A stretch of 64,000 nucleotides of DNA from Diphasiastrum complanatum (GCA_029204225.1 CM055111.1:9679000-9742999), one strand, 5' to 3'; positions 25,440 through 37,585 are shown, numbered from the stretch's first letter. Made by a program: numbers and translations. Notes: generated by a model not told the origin, from the letters alone.

Positions 25440-27410
25440 GTACTGAAATATGGACACCCAAGCTAGACCTTCCTAAATACAATGAAAATTCAGACCCTCA
25501 GAGATCCAAGACTTTGAGAATGCTTGCGATTTTTATGGTGAGACATCTCTCGAAGCCATGGTCCACTTTTCTCGATGACTATAATCGATCGAGCACGTGA
25601 ATGGTTCTTCAACCTGGATCGTGAAGATGAACGTGATTGGTCACTCTTGAAAGAGTCCTTCATCAAATGATTCAAACCATTTTGTTTGATAGAGAGTCCC
25701 TTTGTCAAACTAAGTGATTTCAAAATGACAAAGGATGAAAAAATACGTGACTATATTGAACAATTTAAACGCTTAAAAAGTTACGTACAAGAACAATCCA
25801 TGAAATCAATGCTCATCATCTGGTTTCTAGTCGGACTTTCCAAATGGATCAAATGTGAGCTCCGCTCTAATGATGAATTTCACAACTTACATCACACTCA
25901 GTTTGATGCTACCACCATTCTGTGTGACAACATGAGCTAGGTTTCACTGTCACTGAATCCCAGATTTCATGGCAAATCCAAGCACATAGAAATCCAGTAT
26001 CATTTCATTCGGGAGAAAGTTTTCTTAGGGCAAGTGATCCTTCAATACTGCTCCACAATAGAAATGGTCACAAACATCTTCACCAAAGTGCTTCCCAGGA
26101 TCAGGCACCAAAAGTTCTTTAACATGCTGAACCTGACGAAGATACCAAGACACCAACCATGATATTAAGGGGGACTGTTGGAAATTAAGCCCACAGTTGT
26201 CTCCTTGGAAACTCAGACAGCCAATTTATTTAAAGAACATCTACAACGGGCTTGCAGCTGATCTCCAGCAAAGGGTAACCAATCCTATCATGATTTCAAA
26301 GTTCAGATGTTAAGTTTAATAACTTGAAGTCATTGAAGACTATATGGATGATGCAATTCGGGAGGAGGATGAAGATTCATCGTCGGGAGGAGGATGAAGA
26401 TCTAGACAATGGGCCGAATATCAGTATGTTGCCTTATACAGCAGGGCAATCTACTGCGACATCCACCACTATTGCATCAACGAATGTCAACGCAACTTCA
26501 GAAATGATGCTCAATGAGTTCGAGAAACATACGGAAAAGTTGCAGTCGCAATTTGATGAGAAGATTAAAGCATTGGAATATTTCCATGGACAAGCGAACA
26601 AGGAACCTAAGAAGTTTGCAAAGACTTTTTCTACCAGGGAAAATGTCTGATGTTCTATTTGTACAGGAAGTGACACAGTGAATGAGTGTCCTCAATTCAA
26701 AAAATGAATGGAAATCAGTACATGCCATTTGTGTAATTCGCCTGATAATGAGACTGCTTTTTACAACTTCAATCCTAGGATAATTCAGCAATGGTATGCC
26801 CAGATGGGATATCGAGAACTACATTATGGAGGAAATTCGGCAGCTAGACCTCGCCAATCTGCTCTTGGATACCCAGAACGATTAGCCTTACCTGCCCCAC
26901 CAAAGCACCTTGCTCCTCCTGCCAATTTGATGGAACCAGAACCTTACAGAAGTACCGAGCTATGGTAATGATCAAGAAGGTGGATCTTCAGAACAATATG
27001 CTATTTATGCTGCCGCGCAACAACAAACATCTAGAAACTGGACCAGAGCACTACTTGGATGCTTTGCATGTGGAAAAAATCACAGAGTTGCAGAATGTCC
27101 AAATAAAGAAAAATTTGTATCATTATGTCGTGACTGTGTTATGGGCATTGCTATAAGAAATGTCCAGCAAAATCGAAGCCACCACCGGTTACAGCTCCTA
27201 TAAATTTGATAACAATCAAGCAAAGACTAGTAGCTCAGAATAAACCAAGTGTACCCTTGATGGTGGTCACCAGAGCACATAAGCAGAAAGAACCGGTAGC
27301 AAATCTCGTACCTGCTAATTCTATACCATTAATTGATATACCAATAGCATCTGGAGTCTATCCAAATCTTCATGCAGAAAAAAGAAGATATCAGGATATG
27401 AGGTAGTGGA
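25440..27410 (+). pseudogene. Ty3 gag (split)
   Basis: The first part has a retrotransposon gag helix region (REWFFNLDREDERDWSLLKE near 25590-25650; VGLSKWIKCELRSND near 25830-25875). After the Copia insert the reading resumes with YMDDAIRE at 26343, which fits as the direct continuation. A coiled stretch (26510-26640) follows, then a Cys-rich segment near 26650-26750. A CCHC knuckle CFACGKNHRVAEC lies near 27060-27100 and a second Cys/His cluster near 27125-27175. Frameshifts separate these pieces. Confidence 0.7.
25880..26341 (+). mobile_element. Copia family 1, copy E: RNase H end plus partial LTR inside Ty3 gag
   Basis: From 25880 the sequence matches copy B RNase H (LHHTQFDATTILCDNMS, RFHGKSKHIEIQYHFIREKV, IFTKVLPR), then the polypurine tract, then the LTR start at 26176. 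The LTR match ends at 26341, far short of its full length. Relative to copy B about 115 bp are missing inside the LTR (copy B 11832-11947). Ty3 gag flanks it on both sides, so both Copia ends are cut. Confidence 0.88.
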
Positions 27411-27829
27411 TTAAACAGCTACAAGAAGAAGAGAAGCTTGAAGTTGCTAGAGCAACAACCGAAGTTCGTTCTTCACCATTGTAGTCACCGGAAAATTTAC
27501 AAACAAATATGAATGCTCAATTGCATCATCATGAAGAACCCTTCAAGATGACTAAACCAGAAGCACCCCAAACAAAATTGCTCATGAATATTTTGTCTAG
27601 TAAGATCAATATTTTATTGGGAGAGTTCCTGAAGTTGGTGCCGAAAGCAAAAGAAGTATCAGCACAAAAATTAACTCAAGCTGAACCAGAAGTTCATCAA
27701 GAGCCACTTTTTTGTGCTGGATTTGAAGACTCTAATGAAGTACTCCATGTTGGAGCAGCTTGGGAAAGTGAACAAAAAATTATCACCTGCCGATACAGCA
27801 TAGACAATTTCCTAATGAAGCAAATGTGA

Positions 27830-28125
27830 TAGATGGCGGTTCGGGAGTAACCTGATTTCTACAAAGCTATGTGCAAAATGGGGCCTTACAAAGATAAAGC
27901 CTATAACTTTTGCCATTAAGCTAGCTGATCAAATGACAGTTCGTCCGCGAGGAATCATTGAAACTATACCTGTCAGAATTGCCGGAGTACAGTTCGTCAT
28001 TACTTTCGTAGTAATGGACTTACCAGAAGCACCAAATGACTACCGAGTCCTATTGGGATGCCCATGGCTACGAGTTATGCAAGTAATTCATAATTGGGGT
28101 ACCAGAAAAATCACTTTTTGAAAAT
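27830..28125 (+). pseudogene. Ty3 aspartic protease remnant
   Basis: The segment starts with an IDGGSGV-like active-site region near 27830, where DSGS or DTGA would be expected. It continues in another frame (27933-28121) with RIAGVQFVITFVVMDLPEAP and VLLGCPWLRVMQVIHNW, the typical second half of a plant Gypsy retropepsin. The frameshift and altered active site make it inactive. Confidence 0.7.
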
Positions 28126-28890
28126 CATGAACGTGCAGTCAAGGTTTATCTTGCAACTTGGACTATCAAACCAGTGGTTCAAAAAGAGGATGATGATTCA
28201 TCAACAACGGATCATACTTGTGACCGCCAACCAGAAAAAAATTTGGGGGTTCATTACGATTTTCAAACCGATATTGTCAACTGGAATGAAGCTCTTGCAA
28301 CAATTGAGTGAGATTTCATTATTGGATCGAACCTTGGATACACCGATTACTTTTTCATTGAATGTGCTGAATGTAGCTTGGATATCAACGGAGCCTATAC
28401 CAGATCCGATTGAAGATGAACTCATTCTTGTGAGTCATGCCTTGACTTATGATGCCAATGCAGAGCTTATTCATGAGCATATTCTAAATCATATGGATCC
28501 GACCAGATTTGGAGTACGCAATATTCCTGTTGAAACAACAATAAAACCGCCAAAAGTAGTTATATTGAAGAAAGATAGGATCACAGGGTCAATGACAAGA
28601 AACAAGCCAAACATCATTATAATAAGGTTCTCAAATGGGAAAATTCTCCTCAAAAGATTGATTCCAAAAATGTGTCACCCTTACTGGATAAAGGCAAAGG
28701 AAAAGTCAAGGACGGTTCTACAAGTCAGAGTTCTAGCAAGACATCATCGTCTAGAAAGACTTCACCTTCAAAGAAGAGTTTATCTTCTCACAAGTCATCA
28801 CCTCCACGATCAATTCCTACTAAGAAGGCTAAGTGAAGATCCAAGACAAGTCCTTTTGACAAAGAACAAACATATGTAGTCCAACATGAT

Positions 28891-30420
28891 ATGCCTGAAC
28901 ATTTTAAATGCTACACACTAGATGATGTGGTTATCATGTTACCCAAAGCACATCGTGAACCCGAAGAACAGGTGCTAGAAACGAAAGATGTTTATGATGG
29001 CCCAGCTGGAACACAACCTATGAATCTTGTTGAACCAGAAAAGATTGTACAAATTGGATCACAACTTAATCCTGAACAGTTTCAAGCGCTCCAAACGTTA
29101 CTTATTAAGTATCAAGATTGCTTTGCATGGACTTATCAAGATCTCAAGGGTATTCCGACGTTACTTATTGAACACACCATACCTTTAATACCTGATGCAG
29201 ATCCAAAGGTTACAAAGTTCTATCGCTGTAATCCTAATGTTGCGGATCTAATAAAGAAAGAGCTTCAGAGACTGCTTGATGCCGATTTCATTTATGAGAT
29301 CGAGCATACAGAATGGGTTTCACCAATTGTTATTGTTCCTAAGAAGAATGGGAAATTGAGAATTTGTGTGACTCTCAAGGTCTTTTACAAAGTGACGTGG
29401 AAGGATTACTTTCCGTTACCTTTTATCGAAAGCATTTTGGATTGCCTTGCTGGAGCGGAAGCTTATAGTTTTTTGGATGGATTTAGTGGTTATAACTAGG
29501 TCAAAATTGCACCTGCAAATCGTCTCAAAACAACTTTTGCAACAGAATGGGGCACCTATGCTTACAAAGTAATGTCGTTTGGACTCTGTAATGCACCAAG
29601 TTCGTTCCAAAGAGTAATGCAATTTGCTTTTAAAGATTATCTACAAGATTCCTTGAAATTTACTTGGATGACCTTGGAGTCCATAGCACAGATATAGACC
29701 ACCTGAATCAATTGGAGAAAGTTTTTGAAAGATGTCGCAAGTATCAAATTTCTCTAAATCCAAAAAAATGCCAGGTATGGGTTTCCCACGGAGTTGTGCT
29801 TGGGCATGTGATATCGAGACATGGCATTGCCACAGATTATTCTAAAATCAAGGTTGTTGTGGAATTGCCACCGCCAACAACAATTCGTGGAGTTTATGTG
29901 TTTATGGGTCATGCGAACTACTATCGAATTTTTATTATCTTCTTTGCGGATTTAGCAAGACCTATATACAAACTGACTATTGTTTCTATTTGGACAGTAG
30001 AGGTGTTAGAAGCCTTTGAAAATTTTTAAAAAGCATTAATTTCAGCACCGATACTGCATTCTCCAGATTGGATGATTGAGTTTCAAGTTCACACTAATGC
30101 CTCGAAATATGCAATTGGATCAGTTTTGACGTAGCCAAGTGATTATAAGATGGACTATCCAATACAATTTGCAAGCAGACAGCTTACAGATCCAGAGAAA
30201 AACTATTCAACAACAGAACGTGAAATAGTTTTTTCTATACAAAAATTTCATCATTAAACGCACTTTGCATTTTATACGAATCACCAGCCGTTACTATACT
30301 TGGTAAACAAGACGTGCAATACTAGGCGTATTGCAAGATGGTTACTAATATTGACTGAATTTGACTTTTGAATTTGGTTCGTAAGGGAAAGCAATATTAT
30401 CTAGCCGACCACGTTTCGCG
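28891..30420 (+). pseudogene. Ty3 reverse transcriptase and RNase H
   Basis: The first frame (28891-29499) contains a linker and RT fingers: DFIYEIEHTEWVSPIVIVPK, KNGKLRICVTLKV, DYFPLPFIESILD, FLDGFSGYN, then a stop at 29497. RT continues with TTFATEWGTYAYKVMSFGLC and NAPSSFQRVM. The active site YLDD is intact at 29661-29672, though a frameshift precedes it. The thumb and RNase H follow (29664-30420): NPKKCQVWVSHGVVLGHVIS, FQVHTNASKYAIGSVL, EKNYSTTEREIVFSIQKF, with several stops. No functional polyprotein can be made. Confidence 0.88.
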
Positions 30421-30443
30421 AATTAAATCTGCACCAGTTAATA

Positions 30444-31765
30444 TTGAAGTGGATGATGAATTACCAGAGCTGCATTATTCTATGTAGAGGCAGTACTGAG
30501 TGGGCAGTGGATATTGTTGAGTATCTGATGCTAGGACAACCGAATGACTCTTTGACAAAAGTACAGAAGAGACATTTGATTCATAAGGCTCAACCTTATC
30601 AATTGATTGCAGGACAATTGTATCCTCGTGGATCAGACAATATTCTATGTAGATGTGTTTTACCGCATGAAATATCAGATTTAATCACGTTTTTACATAA
30701 TGGCATGGGCGGAGGACACTTCTCCACAGATATTACTGATTGCAAACTTTTGCAATCAGGTTGTTGGTGGCCCACGCTTCATAAGGACATAAAAAATTAT
30801 ATTCAGACATGTGATGTTTGCCAGCAAGCACGACGACCTACTAGACAGAATTATGGACCCTTACATCCAGTTTTATCGCAAGCACCATTTGAAAAATGGG
30901 GACTGGATTATGTTGGTCCCATTTATCCTGCCATGCGACAATCTCAGGCCCGATACATTATCGTAGCAACTGATTATATGACCAAGTGGGTTGAAGCCAA
31001 AGCTGTCAAAGTTGCTGATGCGAAATCTACGGCCAAGTTTCTCTATGAAAATATTATTATCAGATTTGGATGTCCAATCGAGATTGTCAGTGACCAGGAT
31101 ACACACTTTGTTAATCAAACGATAAAGTGTTTACTGGAAGATTTTTTTGTTGCACACAGATTTAGTACTCCTTTTATCCCAGAGGGAATGGCCAAGATAA
31201 ACTTCCAATAAGATTTTCTGCACTATTATGACGAAAACAGTTGAAGCAAGTCGATCTGATTGGGAACATAAACTACATGCAGCATTATGGACATTCAAAA
31301 CCGCTTACAAAAGTAGTACAAATCAAACACCCTTTCAACTAGTTTATGGTCAAGATGTTGTCCCAATTGAATTTTTAGAACCATCTCTACGCATAGCAGC
31401 AATAGAGCGGTTAAATGATGATAAGTCTTTACAACTATGTCATGAAGCGTTGCACAAATTATGTGAAACAAGATTGATGGCAGCTCATGCGTTAGCAGCA
31501 GAGAAAGCCTGTCGTAAGGCATGGCACGATCATTGATTACACAAAAAGGATCTGAAAGCAAGAGATCTCGCACTGATGTACAAAACCAAGCTGATCAAGG
31601 GAAAATTGAAGTTTACCGGTGAAAGCCTGTATAGAGTGAAGGAAATCCTGAACTATGGAGCAGTGATTCTTGAGCACTTGGACGGAAACTAGTTTGATAC
31701 TCTTGTGAATGGCAGCCAATTACGCAAGTTTTGGCAGCATGCTCCGCCAGTTCAGCAAGCATGAT
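30444..31765 (+). pseudogene. Ty3 integrase
   Basis: The frame 30444-31211 carries the HHCC zinc finger (HNGMGGGH...CDVC, about 30695-30820). The core follows with catalytic Asp in WGLDYVGPIYP and in IVSDQDTHFVN. The third acidic residue is not evident: the usual STPYHPQ...E region reads STPFIPEGMAKINFQ and runs to a stop. A second frame (31228-31536) gives the C-terminal half (HAALWTFKTAYKSSTNQTPF, QLVYGQDVVP), and a final block with NGSQLRKFW ends near 31740. It is inactive. Confidence 0.87.
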
Positions 31766-32417
31766 CCAAATGATTTTTTTTTTGAATTTTTTTTGTTTTC
31801 ACTAACTACTTGTTAATTTTATTTGGAAAAGACAGTAAAAAAAAAAAATGAGAAAAGACTGATGAGCAAAAGTTAGAGAAGTCATCAGAGTGAAAAAAGA
31901 GGAAGGGAAGTATTTTCAAAAGATAATTTTTGATGGAAAATGACTTGTAAAATCACTATTTTGGTCATATGTTGCCCATACATAATTGGAAACCTTCGCT
32001 GAACTTTCAGATTATACATCCACTTCAGAAATATCTATACTGAGTTGGGCAAAGGTTCTTTTCCAGAAAAAGTACCTATTTCTGAGTTAGGCGAATGATA
32101 AGCAATATGCCATTTTGGGAACCTTTGCCAAACACATTACTCTCCTCAAAAACCTTCGCCGACATGCTAGATGGACTTAAAATGTCAAAATTAGGTTGGC
32201 TATAGGTTTAGATCCTGAAAGTTGCATTTATGACAATACTTGGACGAAGGATCCTCTTGGGCACAGGTTCATCCTTCGCCAGCCCTGGAGAACGTTCGCC
32301 GGATAGGTTCAGAGCCTCAAAAACCTTTGCCGAGATTTTCATAGCCTATTTTCACAATACTGAACAAGCTTGCAAATTTTTGTTCAGAACTAATCAACCA
32401 AACTAGTATTTTGTGTA

Positions 32418-34930
32418 ATGGACCCTCCAAATTCACCTATAAGTTGGCTGAATTGGATTCATTCCTCACGTTGTGCTAGAAGCTCTTGCCAATTTTTCCA
32501 CCGACCTAAGCCTTCAAAACTTTCTGTATTGTTCTCTGATGTACACTCGCGCCTATTACTTTCAGTTTTTGATCTTTTCCATCACGTCTTCCACAAATAC
32601 GTCTCAATCATCGCTTTACACCATCCATCGTGATGTCCCATCTGCAACGGATATCATGAATCTTCCTAGCACATGCATGGTCACTCAGTGGATGACCCTT
32701 GCGGAGCGTTTGCTTACCACAATGGGTATTCATGAGAGAGCCTTCTCGGAGAGAATCAACATGGATTTTATCACTCTTGCCTTCAGTACTTGGAAGGAGG
32801 AGAAATCCTCAACAATTTCCTGATGGTTGGCAACCTCAGGAAAGACCATATTACTTTCCAGATTTTGCATATAATTGAGTCTCACACCAAGATAGCCAAG
32901 GCTTCTTTGGAACCATATAACTAGTTCAAGACTGTTTTTGGAGATCTCAAACAAGCCATCAAGAGCAATACCAAGTAGCAATTTGCTGCTGGCCCTATAT
33001 TGTTACTCCTAGCATCCTCCCACTTTGAAAATAAAATCCATGGTTTTCGTATGGATTCTGTGCTTTCTATCTATGAAGAAGCATCGGCAGAGTCATCTCA
33101 ACAGGCATCCAGCTCACATAGTCAGCGTCGTCCATGCAGCGAGATCGTCATTTCTGACTCGCCTTCTGCGTCACGACGTCGTACTAGGCAAACATCTTCA
33201 GCTGCGCTTCCATCCCCTATCGCTATTCGCACTGAACGACCTATTCCCCCCGCCTCTGATGCTTCTCTCGCCTATGCTTCCTCTCAAGGACAGTTTGTGA
33301 CCATTGGGGCTACCATTCCCATCACAGCTACCCAGACCGCCTCACCTCCACACACAGGAGCTGTTTCCCCAAACACCCAGTATTTCATGGACATGTTCGA
33401 TGATTCCGACCCCCTTGGGGCCTCAGAAGTTTTTGTAATGTCCCAGAGCCCTACGCCCTTTGAACTCCAATCCCCTGGAAGAGGATTCAAACAGTTCCAT
33501 GATAGTACTACTGGTTTTCAGGACTCTTTTTAGATTAACCAGCAACATCAAGTTGAAGCCGCACCAGCCACAATTCGGGTCGGGCAAGCTGTCAAATCAC
33601 CAAAGTAGTTCGACGCCACAGTACCTGAGGGCTATGAAGAAGAAGACCTCTTTGAAGAAGAAGAGTTACAAGCACCTGCTCCACGCCAACCAGGGACAGT
33701 ACCACCAGGTCCTTCTGCTGCTACCACCTCCACAACAGTAGATTTTGGTGATGCTCTTGGTTTGGTCTCAAGCCTTGCGCAAGTGATCCAGTCTATGCTG
33801 GATAAGAAAAAAGAACTGGAGCAACGCATCTCAGATATGGGATCTAAGAATACCCTCATCAGCCAGAAAGTCATCCAACTGGACAAAGAGTTGAAGATCG
33901 CCAAGCAGCACGAAGCTAAGTCTTAAGTTGAGAAGAAGAAGGCACAACAATTGGCTGATTGCCTTGAGGACTATGTCAGTTCTCTGCAGAATGCCCTCAC
34001 AACCGCCCAAGATCAAGTGGATAGGGCCGTGCATGATGCAAAGCAACAAGTGCAACTGCTCCAGGGTCAACTGCAGATGGCTAAACAAGATCGCACACGT
34101 CTCCAAGGTGAATTGGATGCGACCACCCTTGAGCGTGATGCGTATCTACAGACGCAAATACTTGATCATTCGGTAACTATGACGGAAATCACGTATTTGT
34201 TTAAGAAGGTAGAAACCTATAAAGTGGCGCTTCAAAGATTCCAAGGCCGCTTTGACAAATTCAAAGGTACCGCTTCAACTGAGTTGCCAAAGCAACCATC
34301 AACGAACATGACAAGGCTGCCGCTCAGGTGTTGGAAGCTGGGCCTCAAATTTCAGTTCCGGTCATGTCGCAGTTCTCCCCTCCGCACCAAGCTGATGCAC
34401 CTATGGATACAGGGTTGGATTCGGACATGGACCAGGGTGGAGCCCCTAAAGTTGCAGAAGAATAGCCAGTTCCACGGGCAGTGCAACCAGGTCCATCTTC
34501 AAACAAGGATTACACCATTGTTAAGAATACCAATCAGCGTCGAGGAGCAGATCCAGAGATTTTTTAGCGTAACATCCTCATGAGTCCTCGTGTGGTGGTT
34601 GAATCCTCAAGTTTAAGACCTCTGAAATAGAGGCCGGCAAAGAATTGGATCCTTTGGCATTCGATCTGAATAAGCCAATGGCGTTAGAGAGCATTAAGGA
34701 TTAGCTGTCGGTGGCTAGATTGTATTTCCGTGTCGCAATGATGGGAGGCTCCTGGGAATCTCGATTCACATCCTAGACAATTTCAAAGTGGATTGCCGGA
34801 GCCCGCCGTTGTTTTTTGCCGCATAATTTAGATTTCAATACTGCCCGACTCGATTTCATGGAGAAGGTGCAATATCATTTAATAAAGATTCGATGTGAAG
34901 CAAATAAAAGCCCACAGTAACTGCATCTCG
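32418..34930 (+). pseudogene. Extra 3' ORF of the Ty3 element, Ser/Pro-rich then coiled coil
   Basis: This lies between integrase and the 3' LTR. From 33000 to about 34275 one reading frame is interrupted only by three stop codons (33531, 33606, 33924). It then shifts frame and can be followed to the polypurine tract. The first part has no recognised domain. The middle is Ser/Thr/Pro-rich (about 33080-33440), then acidic (near 33630-33665). A long Glu/Lys/Gln-rich coiled-coil stretch with heptad character runs from 33790 to 34260 (SLQNALTTAQDQVDRAVHDA, KQQVQLLQGQLQMAKQDRTR). Extra ORFs in this position are known in plant Ty3 lineages and their role is mostly unclear. I do not recognise this family. 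Confidence 0.6.
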
Positions 34931-34970
34931 CAGGTGTCATGGGACCGCCACCAGTTTTGGTGGGGGATAC

Positions 34971-35644
34971 TGTTGGAGGGTTTGCAGATCCCAAGGCAAC
35001 CCTAACCCTAGTTAATAAGTGAGAGGGATTTGGCACCCTGCGTGTGTAAGTCCAACCCGATGATCACATAGTTATTTGATTAATTAGAAAGTTAATAAAA
35101 GGACTTTAGGCCTTTTTGCAGGACTTTTAATGTCGTAAGGCCTAAATGTCAAGTTAGTGAATAAAGTTAGGTTTCTCTCCAATTTGAATGGGTTTCCACT
35201 CTTTTTCAAATTTAAATAGTTAGGGAGGCAAAAATGGACCAATAGGATTCAGAGGCCAGGGTCCTCCTCTCTACTATAAGAAGGGACCGACTCGAGTTTC
35301 CTACACATGTACATGACTTCATTTCAATAAAGCAGATTGGTTCTCTTATAAAATGGATTTATGAATGTCCTTGCTCTCTATCACTTTTCTTCCATCTCTC
35401 ATGTTTTTATTGTGTTTTGCTAATTGTTGGATCTGATTGTTATTGAAATTGCATGTTTTATACTTTTTATGAGAGAGAAAGGGGGAGAGAGAAAGACTAA
35501 GCTATCTTCATTGTGGATCTAGTGTTCATGGATGTAGTGTTAATGCTTAGGGTTAGTTGATGGTAGAGTTAGATGTGAATCTTCCATTCATGCTGAAATC
35601 TGAACTATGTTATCGCTCTCATGGGAACGAATCTACGCGTGACA
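34971..35644 (+). mobile_element. 3' LTR of the Ty3 element
   Basis: A purine-rich run (GGTGGGGGATAC) precedes TGTTGGAGGGTTTGC at 34971. A plausible TG...CA end is ...GCGTGACA at 35644. Inside are a telomere-box-like AACCCTAACCCTAG near 34998-35011, a TATA-like CTATAAG near 35275 and AATAAA near 35326. No 5' LTR is present in the window, so ends are inferred. Confidence 0.65.
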
Positions 35645-36906
35645 ACTAACTTCATGTCCTTGATGCTAGATTGATTAGATCTTGGGTTGAGGATAGGCAA
35701 GGAAAGAAACCCACTACAGTATCCAGACGAAGTCTGGGATGCAATAAATGAAGAATCGAGAGGCAACAACACCGCCTCCTCAACAAACCAAAAAGCCTTG
35801 GTTACAAAAAACAAAATCATCGACACAAAACTAACCGAGAGACAAAAACAAATGCGTGAAAAGCTTAAACAACTCATCAAGTCGTTGTCCGAACAACAAA
35901 AGGACCATCCCTCCGATAGAGCTTCCACATCTGCTAGCACATCCGCATCAATGATTCCCAAAGTTCCAGAGAACTTTGTGGAACCTCCTTTTGACCTACC
36001 TAGCAAATTCAAACCCCAACGGGAACTTACACAAGCTTCCCAGTCCTTTGAAGGACCAACAAAGACCATACAGCTCAATCTTAAAGATCCTGATGAGGAC
36101 ATGACCTAAAAAGAGGTGAGAACCAAGGCATAACATTAAAAATAGCCACACGTTAGCCTCCCTTGATGGCCAAATATTAGAGGGACACAGAATTGTGCTA
36201 CAATTGTGGATTTCCAATGGGTCCTTTCATCTTGAGAGGAGATAGAACAATCACCAAAATAATGGGTACCATAGATTAAAACAACCCTTTTTTTTAGTAA
36301 GGTGAAGCTATATCTTCCTGAGAATACTTTGAATAGGAAGAAAATGAAAGAAACATTCTTAGAAAAAGGGTATTTGTGAATGCTTTGTAGTGTATGCACC
36401 GAAGCAAGTCATCCATGTATCATAGTTAAGCTAGTGTCAAGCTAGTTGTTTTAAGTTCATGGACAACAAGCATCCACATCGATATTCATGGTGACTTAGC
36501 AACAATCGTCAACAGTGGTACCACGGATTACATCAAAGTGTTTAGCTATTCATAAGAGGCATAATAGCTATATCTAAATGAATGTCCAATGTAGGCTATG
36601 TGGTGATAATTTGTGTAAAATAGTACTTTGATTATTGAATGACAAATAGGTTCATGTGCCTCATGTCATGTATTTAATGAGGTCCAGTCATTACTGATTA
36701 CGTGATTCTAATCATGCAATTGTACAGTTTATGTTTTTCTGTCTCAAGAATGTGCGACTGTGTTCATGATTGTACAATGTGATCAATTGATTGATATCAA
36801 TAAGGATTAGGAGAGGGATCTAGACCCTGTAAATTACGAGTTTTCACTGCAGGAAAACAACTTCTTTTGTTACAGATTGAAATTCTGAAATGCCTACATA
36901 TACTAT
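35645..36906. other. Spacer with one unassigned ORF
   Basis: A plus-strand ORF at 35687-36109 encodes 140 residues rich in Lys, Gln, Ser and Pro (QKQMREKLKQLIKSLSEQQK). I recognise no domain. It could be a decayed gag start or chance. The rest shows nothing I can name. Confidence 0.35.
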
Positions 36907-36914
36907 GATGGCAG

Positions 36915-37577
36915 CTTAGAAGCCCGTTCCGAGCCAAAAGGGTCGGAACATACTGTACGTTCCGGAACGTACTGGGTCGGAACGAGTTAATTTACAATCT
37001 AAAAAAAATAAACATAATACCGCGACTTCGCCATCTCACAACAGCAAGCTGGCCCGCGACTTCATCATTTCACAACAGCGAGCAGGGAAAGTGCTCGTAC
37101 ATGCAGTTTGATGAGACTGCATAACTTCCTCACCTCTGAAATGTTGAACAACATGCTGCAATGTCTCTTTCCTTCTGCATTAAATGCGGGATTCATACTT
37201 TTTTCCACGTATCTGTTTCCAATAGATAAGGGGAGATCAGTATTGGAGACAACAATGTTAGTTGGTATGCTCCCAACAACCAATGGCTGGATTCTCATGA
37301 ACGCAGGAGCCTTTTGCCACAGTTGTTGCATTATGTGATATTGCCATTTCATGTTTACTATGCAATCTCACTCCGGCTCTTATATGTTTACAATGCAATC
37401 TCACTCCACCATCTTACCAATTTGCCATCCTCAATATATGCTCTTATATGTCCGGAAGTGATAATTAACGGATTAAGTATTGAAGTGTAGTAATCCTTGG
37501 TATAAAAAATGTTTTTTTTTCCAAGGGCCCGTTCCGGAATGGAACACGTTCCAGAACGTGTTCCACGGCCAACTAAG
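36915..37577. mobile_element. Non-autonomous hAT-like element (663 bp)
   Basis: The 8-bp word GATGGCAG flanks the element at 36907-36914 and 37578-37585, the duplication length made by hAT transposases. The inferred ends are imperfect inverted repeats: CTTAGAAGCCCGT on the left and CTTAGTTGGCCGT on the right when reversed. That resembles the TAGGGCCCGTT termini common in plant hAT miniature elements. Sub-terminal palindromes occur near both ends: GTACGTTCCGGAACGTAC (near 36954-36971) and ACACGTTCCAGAACGTGT (near 37540). It also holds two ~33-bp tandem pairs (37021-37087 and 37351-37407). No transposase is encoded. It sits about 440 bp downstream of the ATXR3 stop codon. Confidence 0.65.
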
Positions 37578-37585
37578 GATGGCAG

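Larger units (their letters stand above)
25270..35644 (+). mobile_element. Ty3/Gypsy element, nearly full length but decayed
   Basis: Domain order on the plus strand is gag (25440-27410), protease (about 27830-28125), RT and RNase H (28891-30420), integrase (30444-31765), a 3' extra ORF (32418-34930), then the 3' LTR (34971-35644). Protease before RT and integrase last defines Ty3/Gypsy. The long extra 3' ORF and lack of a visible chromodomain fit the non-chromoviral Tat/Athila side, though I do not insist. The 5' LTR, primer site and start of gag are missing. Gag is interrupted by a Copia fragment at 25880-26341. At least a dozen stops and frameshifts are present. Confidence 0.85.
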
